A program made the translations under genes and the position numbers. From contig PMSM01000013.1 of the NCBI GenBank assembly GCA_003168335.1, positions 124,001 through 188,000 on the forward strand: DNA of 64,000 bases, in the 5' to 3' direction. This document shows positions 25,827 through 33,024 of this stretch, one piece after another; the first letter of the stretch is position 1; every line of letters starts with the position of its first letter. The notes under the pieces were generated by a model. That model saw only the letters and a list, made by a program, of their open reading frames with translations. It had not been told where the DNA came from and ran no database searches. The DNA is from Blastocatellia bacterium. Lineage in GTDB: Bacteria; Acidobacteriota; Blastocatellia; Pyrinomonadales; Pyrinomonadaceae.

Positions 25827-26698
25827 TGCGGCGGCACCTCCCCGGTCGATCCGGCCCGGTCAAAGGAAAAACGACCGTCCATGTTTGGTTTGATATCGCG
25901 GCCGGCCGCGGTTTCGGATTTTACGTAATTTATGATTGCCTCACGGAGCGTAATCCCCAGCTCTTTCATGTTCGTTCCCTCACGCAGCATCCCGTAGGTG
26001 CTACCGCCGACCCGGTACAGGTAATCAATCGTGACGATCGTGTAAGTCGCCTTTGGATCAATGTCCCTTGCTCCGGGCGGATGGTCGTCGCGGAGCTGGG
26101 CGCTTACCAATTCGGAAGTTTTGTCCGCATTGGTCTTGTAAACGATGCGCGCGCCGGATTGAGCTTCGCGCCGGGAAACGATCATTTGAAGCAGTTTCAT
26201 CAACTGCTCACCCGTTAGATCGAGAGTCACCAAAGCATTTTCAAAAGGCAGCAGCTCAAAGATATCGCGGGCCATCAACTCGCCTTCGCCGATCGCATTG
26301 CGGCGGATCCCGCCACCATTCATCAGCGCCAGGGCCATCGGTTTGCCTGTCTTCAGACTTGCCTGCGCGCGCATTCCGTCGGTGATAAAGTTTCCCAGAG
26401 AACCCGAGCCAGTGCCGCCCTTTTTTAACTCGCCTTTCAGTTTTCCGATGACGACTTCGAGCTCGCGCACCTTCGGGCTGTAGACCGCTAACAGCTTGTC
26501 CACCGCCGGGTCGTCGGCGATCGAAGAATCAATGGGTGTCTCAGTAACCCGCGCGCGAACATCCGCCGGCGTGGCCGGCGTCGTGGTTTTAGGCGCCGGT
26601 TGTTGGGCCCACGCCGGTGGCGCGCTGGTCAGCAGCAACACGAGCAGAAGCAAAGGGATTGACCGGCCGCCAAGCATCTTTCGAGCAGATTTCTTCAT
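25823..26698 (-). CDS. 5'-nucleotidase C-terminal domain as a separate secreted protein
   Basis: The 291-residue protein has a Sec signal (SIPLLLLVLLLTSAPPAWAQ). It then has the 5_nucleotid_C fold, which binds the nucleotide base in UshA-type enzymes: GSLGNFITDGMRAQA, ALMNGGGIRRNAIGEGE, LPFENALVTLDLTG, YTIVTIDYLYRVGGS. No metallophosphatase domain is present. It is translated before the catalytic partner, with a 4-bp ATGA-type overlap, so the domain order is reversed relative to the usual fused enzyme. One partner has a Tat and the other a Sec signal, which is odd for a complex. Confidence 0.88.
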   Translation of the reverse strand: MKKSARKMLGGRSIPLLLLVLLLTSAPPAWAQQPAPKTTTPATPADVRARVTETPIDSSIADDPAVDKLLAVYSPKVRELEVVIGKLKGELKKGGTGSGSLGNFITDGMRAQASLKTGKPMALALMNGGGIRRNAIGEGELMARDIFELLPFENALVTLDLTGEQLMKLLQMIVSRREAQSGARIVYKTNADKTSELVSAQLRDDHPPGARDIDPKATYTIVTIDYLYRVGGSTYGMLREGTNMKELGITLREAIINYVKSETAAGRDIKPNMDGRFSFDRAGSTGEVPPQ

Positions 26699-26880
26699 AA
26701 ACGATTCCTAATTGAACCTTGGTGAAAGCAAATATAACAGGCCAAAGGCCACTTGCGAATTGACCTGACGGCGGGAGCTTCAATAGTATCTCGCAGCATT
26801 GGCGCGGGCGCAAACGCGAGTTGTTTAGAGTTCCGACTTCAGTCTGGTTTGGAATGAGGTCGTTGGGCGAAGAAGAAGCA

Positions 26881-26983
26881 GCCACAGATGAACACGGATT
26901 CACCCGGACATAAAAATGGCTATTCGAGTGCCACAGATATTTTTTTGGATTCCTATCTGTGGAAATCCGTGTTTATCTGTGGC
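26881..26983. repeat. CCACAGATGAACACGG-word palindrome
   Basis: The left arm GCCACAGATGAACACGGATT (26881-26900) matches the right arm AATCCGTGTTTATCTGTGGC (26964-26983); inner CCACAGATA and TATCTGTGG form a second nested pair. The 371-bp gap 26699-27069 between the nucleotidase and hpt holds this element and a partial TTTAGAGTTCCGACT repeat near 26823; I see no gene. Confidence 0.85.
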
Positions 26984-27069
26984 AGTTCTTACTGTTTCGT
27001 GCTGTTGAGCTTTGACGGCACGCCGGCTCTGAGAGAAACTTGAAATCCTAGCGAAGGGAACAAAATTCT

Positions 27070-27672
27070 TTGGCGACATCACCAGCAAAAATCATGTCAG
27101 AATTCAGCAATCCGAATTTGGAAGTCCTGATATCAGCCGAAAAAATCCAGGACAGGATCCGCGAGTTGGGAGCAGAGATCGCGCGCGATTATGCCGGACG
27201 CAATCCGCTGCTCATCGGCGTGCTGAAAGGTGCGTTTATCTTTCTCAGCGATCTGATGCGGGCCGCGGACCTTCCCTTGAACGTTGAGTTCATCGCGATT
27301 TCCAGCTATGGCGCAGAGATGCGCACGTCCGGCGAGGTGCGGATCCTGAAAGACTTGGACGTGGCCATCGAAGGCCGGCACATTCTGGTGGTTGAAGACA
27401 TTGTGGACACCGGTCTAACGCTTTCGTATCTGCTGGCCAATCTGAAATCCCGCGGCGCTGAGAGCGTGAAACTCGCGGCCCTCCTCGACAAATATGAACG
27501 ACGCGAGAAAGAAGTCCCGATCGACTATCTCGGTTTCAAGATTCCCGACAAGTTTGTGGTTGGTTATGGCCTGGATTTCGCGGAGCGGTATCGCAACCTG
27601 CCGTTCATTGCCGTGCTCAAGAATCCCGAGGAGGCGCAGATGGGATTGCCGATGAAACCTTCCGAACTCTGA
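27070..27672 (+). CDS. hpt: Hypoxanthine phosphoribosyltransferase
   Basis: The enzyme converts hypoxanthine or guanine plus PRPP into IMP or GMP. The 200-residue frame has LLIGVLKGAFIFLSDLMR, the flexible-loop SSYG, the PRPP motif VVEDIVDTGLTL, and KIPDKFVVGYGLDFAERYR. Start choice: TTG 27070 has GAAGGGA 10 nt upstream; ATG 27094 (MSEFSN) lacks a Shine-Dalgarno but gives the usual length of about 190. It is divergent from the nucleotidase pair and completes the local salvage set. Function is secure. Confidence 0.94.
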   Translation: MATSPAKIMSEFSNPNLEVLISAEKIQDRIRELGAEIARDYAGRNPLLIGVLKGAFIFLSDLMRAADLPLNVEFIAISSYGAEMRTSGEVRILKDLDVAIEGRHILVVEDIVDTGLTLSYLLANLKSRGAESVKLAALLDKYERREKEVPIDYLGFKIPDKFVVGYGLDFAERYRNLPFIAVLKNPEEAQMGLPMKPSEL

Positions 27673-27854
27673 TCGCCGGGATCGATACCGCTCCCGCAGC
27701 TTTTCGGCGCGCAGCAATTCTGCCAGGCCCTAAAAGGTTGCTGAAAACTCCTTCGCCCTTTGGGAGAGGGCGAAAGAATGCGTTGAAGGGATCAAGCGAC
27801 TGCCGTTTCTCACTTCACTGCCGGCGTTGCCGATCCCGAAGTAAGCGTGACGTG

Positions 27855-28003
27855 GCTAGAAGGCTGCTGAAAAACTCACAACCAACCACAAAGTCACCAA
27901 GACACGAAGAAGTCCTTATCAAGAAACAAGACAAACCAGCCCTTTCGGAATCTTGGTGCCTTGGTGTCTTTGTGGTGAACTCCGTTTTCCAGCAACCTGC
28001 TAG
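27855..28003. repeat. Nested palindrome with ACAAAGTCACCAAG words and CTAGAAGGCTGCTGA ends
   Basis: The outer ends CTAGAAGGCTGCTGAAAAAC (27855-27874) and GTTTTCCAGCAACCTGCTAG (27984-28003) match as inverted repeats. Inner arms ACCACAAAGTCACCAAGACAC and CTTGGTGTCTTTGTGGT match too. The right end provides the stop codon of the outer-membrane-protein gene. The 327-bp gap after hpt also holds a GCTGAAAACTCC copy near 27741 and a CGCCCTTTGGGAGAGGGCG hairpin (27753-27771). Confidence 0.85.
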
Positions 28004-28722
28004 AAGGTGATGCCGTAGTAGGTGAAGAATGCGTTGTTCCCGCGGCCTTGATTGCCGATGCTATACCCGGTGAATAGGAGGCTGCGCTTGGTCGTGGCAA
28101 AAGACAAACCCGGCGTGACATACCCAAAGCGGTTCGCGCCGCTCGACCAATCCATGACGAAGCTGACCCGCGGGACCAACGGCTGCTCATACGCGGCAAT
28201 GACTCCGCCGCGCGGTCCCGCTCCTTCGTTGCGGCCGACCAGCGCATAGCCTCCTCCGGTTAGGCGCGGTCCAAACTTTCCCGCCACCTTCTTACTGACC
28301 ATGGCATAAAGCATGAGGAAGGTATCGGTCCCGCCGCGATGTGTAACCGGCGCATAAAGCATGCCACCTACCGACGCGGCCACGCCCTGGCCTTCGTTCT
28401 GATAGAAGCGCCATTTAAGGCCGGGCTGAATCTCAAGGGGTTGATTTACGCCGAAACCGTCGGTGTAGAGCACGTTGGCGCCGACTTCGACGTTGTGTCC
28501 GACACCAACGACCGCGCGCTGCTCATAAGTCTGAAACCCGCCGTTGTGGTGACTTGCGTAGTGACTGATGAAATCAAATTCAAGATAGACATTGTTTGCC
28601 GAGACGACATCAGTTGAAGGAACGGTGGCGATAGTTGATTGGGCCGCAGCCGGGTGAGCGCCCAACCAGAAAACCGCGAGCAGCAAAGTAATGCAGAGAC
28701 CCTTTGATTCAAATTTGTGCAT
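28000..28722 (-). CDS. Predicted outer-membrane beta-barrel protein
   Basis: The 240-residue protein has a signal peptide ending PAAAQS. Alternating polar/aromatic strands follow (NNVYLEFDFISHY, VEVGANVLYTDGF, GLKWRFYQNE, RVSFVMDWSSG, LLFTGYSIG), with the terminal aromatic ..YYGITF expected for BAM-dependent barrels. No family is recognised, though it resembles uncharacterised transporter-like barrels. It lies 14 bp behind the WD40 gene and is the last gene of deoB-WD40-barrel. Its stop codon lies in a palindrome. Confidence 0.7.
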   Translation of the reverse strand: MHKFESKGLCITLLLAVFWLGAHPAAAQSTIATVPSTDVVSANNVYLEFDFISHYASHHNGGFQTYEQRAVVGVGHNVEVGANVLYTDGFGVNQPLEIQPGLKWRFYQNEGQGVAASVGGMLYAPVTHRGGTDTFLMLYAMVSKKVAGKFGPRLTGGGYALVGRNEGAGPRGGVIAAYEQPLVPRVSFVMDWSSGANRFGYVTPGLSFATTKRSLLFTGYSIGNQGRGNNAFFTYYGITF

Positions 28723-28736
28723 AGGGGTTTACCTCG

Positions 28737-30878
28737 CTATTTCAGCACTCGATTAAGTTCTCCAGTGCGCACGTCCCACAAGACTACTGACGCATTACCC
28801 CCGCCACTCGCAAGTAAAGTTCCATCGGGCGAGAAGGCCAGGGAAGTCACGGTCAGGTCTTGTCCTTTAAGAGTGCGTCGCGATTTACCGGATGCAGTTT
28901 CCCAAATGATCACGGTGCGATCATCGCCGCCGGTGGCCATTATACCTCCCGCGGCCGAAAAGGCGATCGCATTCACGGCCCCGGAATGCTTCTTTAGTTG
29001 CAGAGTCAAGGCGCCCGTTTTCAGGTCCCACAGACTCACGTTGCCGTCTTCGGTCGCACTAGCCAGGATGCTGTGCGTTGGCGCGAAGCATAGTGCCGTG
29101 ATCTTGCCACCGGCCGTTATTGTTTTCGTGACCTGTCCGTTGGCTAAATCCCAGGTTTGAATCGTGCCGTCCTCGCTGGCGGTCGCCAATGTCCGGCCGT
29201 CGGTCGAGAACGCAAGGTACTTGATGTTTGCCCGATGGCCTTCGAGCATTCGCAATTGTTCGCCGGTACCAGCATTTAGCAGCAGGATCTTTTCGGCGCG
29301 TCCAATCGCCACCGTCTGGCCGTCAGGAGAAAGTGCGACGGCCGCAATCGGCCCACCGGACGCGGGAACAATTTTCTTGTCACCACTGCTCACGTCCCAA
29401 AGTCGGATCGATTGATCCGCGACTTCGGCGGCAGTAGTTCCGTTTGCCGAGATGTCGACAATTGCCCCCGCCTCATCGTGCTCGCCTAGTTGTTTCTTTA
29501 CTTCTCCCGTCCTGGGATCCCACTGCTTGATTCCGCCCTGCTCGATCTCGCCCGTCACGGTCTTTCCATTGGCAGAGAAGGCCAGGGCCAGCACGCGCTT
29601 TACTGAGAGCAGAAACCGGCTGACAGACTTTGGGCTGGCGCCGCCGTCGCTGTTTTCGTCAAACGTGCGGGTGATGGTCCACGTCTGCGTATCGACCAGG
29701 CTCACCGAAGAAACATCGGTTTGAAAGGTCAGCTTTTCGCCATTGGACGAAAGGGCCAGGGTGCTCACGCTGCCGTTGTCGCCGGTCTTAACGCTGCTTC
29801 CGCTGCCGGCTTGAATATCAAAAAGTTCAAGAGTGGCCACAGGTTGGTCCTGCTCGTTCTGCCATCCGCCGATTATCAGTTGTTGCCCGTTTGGAGCGAC
29901 TGTCAGACAAGAGATTACTTGAGTCCGCACCGGGAGCGTTTGCGTTACCGCTCCGGTGGCCGGGTCATAGAGTCGAATATCGCTGCTAATCGTTGGATTC
30001 TTCTTGTTGCTTGAGGACGTGGTCGCCACCGCCAGTGTTCCGCCAAGCGGGGCAAACGCCACGGCTCGGAGGCTGTGCTTGAAATCGTTCAGCTTGAGTG
30101 TTTCTGCTCCGGTCGTGCTATTCCAAAGCCGCACTTCTTTCGAGTTCCAGAACGCGAGAAAGTGTCCGTCCGGAGAAAAAACTACGCGCTGGCGACGAAG
30201 GTTCACCAGCATGAAAAGCGGATCGAACTCTGGGGTGCGGCCGAATGCAGCCGAACGGAATGAAGGCATCTCAAAAGCGGTCAAGTCCTGCTTCAGTTTG
30301 ACTCTCAGCTCGCCGGTGCGAGCGTCGAGTAACTTCAGATCTGCGTTGTACGATCCGACAGCCCAATGGCATTCGACGGTCGCCAACAGCTTGCCGTCGG
30401 GAGAGTGAAGGGCCATCAGGTTTGCCTGGGCCGCTCCCGGCAGCGTGACCTGCTGTTTCAACTCGCCGGTCTGTGGATCCCACCACTTCAGTTCAGCGGT
30501 ACGTCTTCCCTCTCGCCGGACGATCTTATCCTGCACCCCACTGGCGTGGAATTCCACGCTGGCCGTGACCAGGCTGGTCCCGTCGGGCGCAAACGATACC
30601 GACCACACCGGGCCGTCGAAGCCACCGATTACGTGCCGCAAAGTTCCCGCCTCGACGTCCCACAATTCAACCCGGCCCGCGTCAGATGCGCCACGGGCTA
30701 TCGCCAACGTCCGAGCGTCCGGGGAAAATCGCGCCGCGTAAACGATGTCAGTCAGGCGCGTGAACACGCGCGGCGGCGGTCGGGTTTGCGCCTGTGGCCA
30801 CGTTACCGCACCAAACAGGAGGCAAACGAAGAGCGCGGGCAGCGCATACCGGGGTTTCATTGAGGAGATGCGCTTCAT
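28737..30878 (-). CDS. Secreted WD40-repeat beta-propeller protein
   Basis: The 713-residue protein has an N-terminal signal segment (ALPALFVCLLFGAVTWPQAQ) followed by many WD40 blades across the whole length. Examples are LWDVEAGTLRHVIGG, LATASEDGTIQTWDLANG, LASATEDGNVSLWDLKTG, MATGGDDRTVIIWE and LASGGGNASVVLWDVRTG. Two propellers of about seven blades are likely. Such proteins act as interaction platforms; the partner is unknown. It lies 11 bp after deoB and 14 bp before the barrel gene, so one operon is likely. No enzymatic domain is visible. Confidence 0.88.
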   Translation of the reverse strand: MKRISSMKPRYALPALFVCLLFGAVTWPQAQTRPPPRVFTRLTDIVYAARFSPDARTLAIARGASDAGRVELWDVEAGTLRHVIGGFDGPVWSVSFAPDGTSLVTASVEFHASGVQDKIVRREGRRTAELKWWDPQTGELKQQVTLPGAAQANLMALHSPDGKLLATVECHWAVGSYNADLKLLDARTGELRVKLKQDLTAFEMPSFRSAAFGRTPEFDPLFMLVNLRRQRVVFSPDGHFLAFWNSKEVRLWNSTTGAETLKLNDFKHSLRAVAFAPLGGTLAVATTSSSNKKNPTISSDIRLYDPATGAVTQTLPVRTQVISCLTVAPNGQQLIIGGWQNEQDQPVATLELFDIQAGSGSSVKTGDNGSVSTLALSSNGEKLTFQTDVSSVSLVDTQTWTITRTFDENSDGGASPKSVSRFLLSVKRVLALAFSANGKTVTGEIEQGGIKQWDPRTGEVKKQLGEHDEAGAIVDISANGTTAAEVADQSIRLWDVSSGDKKIVPASGGPIAAVALSPDGQTVAIGRAEKILLLNAGTGEQLRMLEGHRANIKYLAFSTDGRTLATASEDGTIQTWDLANGQVTKTITAGGKITALCFAPTHSILASATEDGNVSLWDLKTGALTLQLKKHSGAVNAIAFSAAGGIMATGGDDRTVIIWETASGKSRRTLKGQDLTVTSLAFSPDGTLLASGGGNASVVLWDVRTGELNRVLK

Positions 30879-30889
30879 ACCGTCAACAA

Positions 30890-32083
30890 CTACGAAAGAA
30901 CAGCAGCAGTGATTTCCTTCAGGAAGCTTTCGCCGGCAGGCAGGTTCAAGCCAAAATTCTCAGCGATCGTTTTCCCGATGTCTGACAATGAGCCACGCGT
31001 ACCAAGATTGACGCCGCCGCGCGCGCTCTTGCCGAAAACGATCAGCGGCGCGTATTCGCGCGTGTGATCGGTGCCGGGATAAGTGGGATCGTTGCCGTGA
31101 TCAGCAGTGATAATTACCAGGTCGTCATCGCTCATCGCGGCCTCGATCTCAGTCCAGCGCGCATCGAAGTGTTCGAGCGCGCGCGCATAGCCTTCCGTGT
31201 CACGCCGGTGGCCGTAGAGCATGTCAAAGTCTACGAGGTTGGAAAAGATTAGGCCGCGCGTGTCGTCCCGCAGCGCACGAATCGTCTGATCGATCGATTG
31301 TTCGTTGTTCTTCGCGGTCAAGTCCTGAGTTACTCCGGTTGAATCGTAGATGGAAGCAATTTTGCCGATGCAAACCACGTCGAGCCCATGTGACTGCAAG
31401 AGTGGCAGAAGATTTTCGCGTGGTGGCGGCACCGCATAGTCGTGGCGATTCTCAGTGCGATAGAACGCGCCCGGAGGCCCGAGAAATGGACGCGCGATCA
31501 CGCGGCCAACTTCATGCTCGCCACGCAGAATATCGCGGGCTGCTTCGCAGATTTTATAGAGACGTTCGAGCGGGATTACTTCTTCATGCGCGGCGATCTG
31601 AAAGACTGAATCGGCCGAGGTGTAAACGATTGGCTTGGCGGTCCTGACGTGCTCTGCGCCCAGGTCCTTGATGATCTCAGTCCCACTGGCGGGAATGTTA
31701 CCGAGAATTCCCGGCACGTGGGTCCGCGCGATGAATTGATCGATGATCGATTGGGGAAACCCGTGCGGGTAAGTCGGAAACGCGCGTTCCAGAATGATGC
31801 CGGCCATCTCCCAGTGACCCGTGGTCGTGTCTTTACCGTTGGAACGCAGCGCGCATTTGCCATAGTCACCGCGAGGATTCTCAATCGCCCCGACGCCGGC
31901 CAACGCACGAATGTTGCCGAGGCCGAGGCTTTGCAGGTTCGGCAGCTGCACCTCGCGCGATTCACAGATGTGCCCGAACGTGTCCGACCCGGCGTCGCCC
32001 CACTCAGGCGCGTCCGGCATGGCGCCGATGCCGGCGCCGTCGAGGACGATTAAGGTGATTCGATTGAAAGGAGAATTTTCCAT
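30890..32083 (-). CDS. deoB: Phosphopentomutase
   Basis: DeoB interconverts (deoxy)ribose-1-phosphate and (deoxy)ribose-5-phosphate, linking nucleoside phosphorolysis to DeoC and RpiB. The 397-residue metalloenzyme of the alkaline-phosphatase superfamily shows the metal site LIVLDGAGIGAMPDAPEWGD, the phosphorylated Thr region in GKDTTTGHWEMAG, the cap domain, and IITADHGNDPTYPGTDHTRE near the end. Length is usual. It heads an operon with the WD40 and barrel genes and lies about 4 kb from hpt. Its start codon and leader fall in a long palindrome (32079-32206). Confidence 0.97.
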   Translation of the reverse strand: MENSPFNRITLIVLDGAGIGAMPDAPEWGDAGSDTFGHICESREVQLPNLQSLGLGNIRALAGVGAIENPRGDYGKCALRSNGKDTTTGHWEMAGIILERAFPTYPHGFPQSIIDQFIARTHVPGILGNIPASGTEIIKDLGAEHVRTAKPIVYTSADSVFQIAAHEEVIPLERLYKICEAARDILRGEHEVGRVIARPFLGPPGAFYRTENRHDYAVPPPRENLLPLLQSHGLDVVCIGKIASIYDSTGVTQDLTAKNNEQSIDQTIRALRDDTRGLIFSNLVDFDMLYGHRRDTEGYARALEHFDARWTEIEAAMSDDDLVIITADHGNDPTYPGTDHTREYAPLIVFGKSARGGVNLGTRGSLSDIGKTIAENFGLNLPAGESFLKEITAAVLS

Positions 32084-32206
32084 TTGTCATTCTTCGTGTT
32101 CGTTCGTGTGATTTCGTGGATCGTTCCTCATTACTCAGCCAAGCGAACGATCCACGAAGTGACACGAAGCAACTCGAACTAAATCCGGCAAATGACAAAA
32201 TGGAAA
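32079..32206. repeat. TTCGTGT-word palindrome over the deoB start
   Basis: The left arm (TTCCATTTGTCATTCTTCGTG to about 32127, containing TCGTGTTCG, TCGTGTGA and TCGTGGATCGTTC) pairs with the right arm GAACGATCCACGAAGTGACA to AATGACAAAATGGAAA (32144-32206). The deoB ATG (32081-32083) lies within the left arm, so the deoB ribosome-binding site could be sequestered in a hairpin. Confidence 0.8.
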
Positions 32207-32243
32207 ATGGATCGCCAACGCACTGCTCGCTGCACACACTCTA

Positions 32244-32426
32244 CTACTTCGGCGCAAAGTATCCTTCGCGCGCCCGCACGCTGGCGTCTTTCACTCCGCG
32301 CATTTCAACCTTGATCTGGCGAAAACGACCGTCGCGAGTTTTGATCGAAGGATAGTAGCCCAGGCTGTATTGAGTGCCGACAACCATAATAACCACCCGC
32401 TTGAATGAAGTTTTGTTCCCAACCAT
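32244..32426 (-). pseudogene. Duplicated C-terminal tail of a VWFA protein
   Basis: About 44 codons (32244 to about 32376) encode GTQYSLGYYPSIKTRDGRF, a middle segment and EGYFAPK. They differ at only about two residues from the tail of the intact VWFA gene at 33025-34284. Nucleotide identity over about 135 bases is roughly 85-90% by eye, with many silent differences. The few upstream codons (MVGNKTSFKRVV) are unrelated and there is no VWA domain. It is a gene fragment on the far side of the DUF433/DUF5615 pair. Confidence 0.8.
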
Positions 32427-32428
32427 CG

Positions 32429-32743
32429 TTAGATTATTGTTATCGTGCCGGGCGCAATAGTTTCCAGCGCGGAAAGCAGCTTCGCCATCAATGGGAGAGT
32501 GTCAGCAAGGCGATTGGAACGCGCGCGAAGAATGACGATTGCGATGCTGTGATTGGCGACACTCTGTTGATAAGCCAAACCAGTGTCCATTGTTACCAGG
32601 ATATCGAAACTCCCTTCGGCACGCACGAGTAGTTCTCCATTTGTGACTCCAGCCCAACCGAGTCGCGGCACGGAGTCGACCTGATGACCTGGAAGATCTC
32701 GCCCAAGGCGCCAATCTAGGTTTTCGTCGAGAAGAATTCTCAA
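32429..32743 (-). CDS. DUF5615 PIN-like protein, putative toxin
   Basis: The 104-residue protein belongs to the DUF5615 group with a PIN-like fold. The start MRILLDENLDWRLG carries the first acidic residues, followed by GWAGVTNGELLVRA and the second acidic cluster FDILVTMDTGLAYQQ. DUF5615 genes are usually paired with DUF433 genes and are treated as ribonuclease-toxin candidates. Here it starts with TTG one base after the DUF433 stop. A homologue with the same layout is at 40006-40353. Activity is not shown by sequence. Confidence 0.85.
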   Translation of the reverse strand: MRILLDENLDWRLGRDLPGHQVDSVPRLGWAGVTNGELLVRAEGSFDILVTMDTGLAYQQSVANHSIAIVILRARSNRLADTLPLMAKLLSALETIAPGTITII

Positions 32744-32744
32744 A

Positions 32745-32957
32745 TCAGGCAGGCTCGAGAACGCGCTCTTGAGAGATTTCCAATAGAGCTATCACCTGAT
32801 CCCGGCTCACGCTTGGAAAGCCCTCGAGAAAATCATCTATTGAATCTCCGGCCTCAAGATGGTCAAAGAGACTCCGCACTGGCACGCGCGTTCCGGTAAA
32901 CACAGGCGTACCACCGAGAACTTCTGGGTTAGAGTGAATGATTTCCTCTTGTCGCAT
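32745..32957 (-). CDS. DUF433 protein, putative antitoxin
   Basis: The 70-residue protein is a typical DUF433 member: IIHSNPEVLGGTPVFTGTRVPV, then LFDHLEAGDSIDDFLEGFP and VSRDQVIALLE. This is a winged-helix-like fold expected to bind DNA and to neutralise the adjacent DUF5615 protein. ATG 32957 opens it; the partner follows one base after the stop. It lies 67 bp beyond the stop of the VWFA gene, transcribed in the same direction. Confidence 0.87.
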   Translation of the reverse strand: MRQEEIIHSNPEVLGGTPVFTGTRVPVRSLFDHLEAGDSIDDFLEGFPSVSRDQVIALLEISQERVLEPA

Positions 32958-33024
32958 AAGGAAAGTTTAACCCTCACATCGTCGGGGTTCAAGCAGCTAG
33001 CGACTGAAAGCGCCCGCCCGCGGT

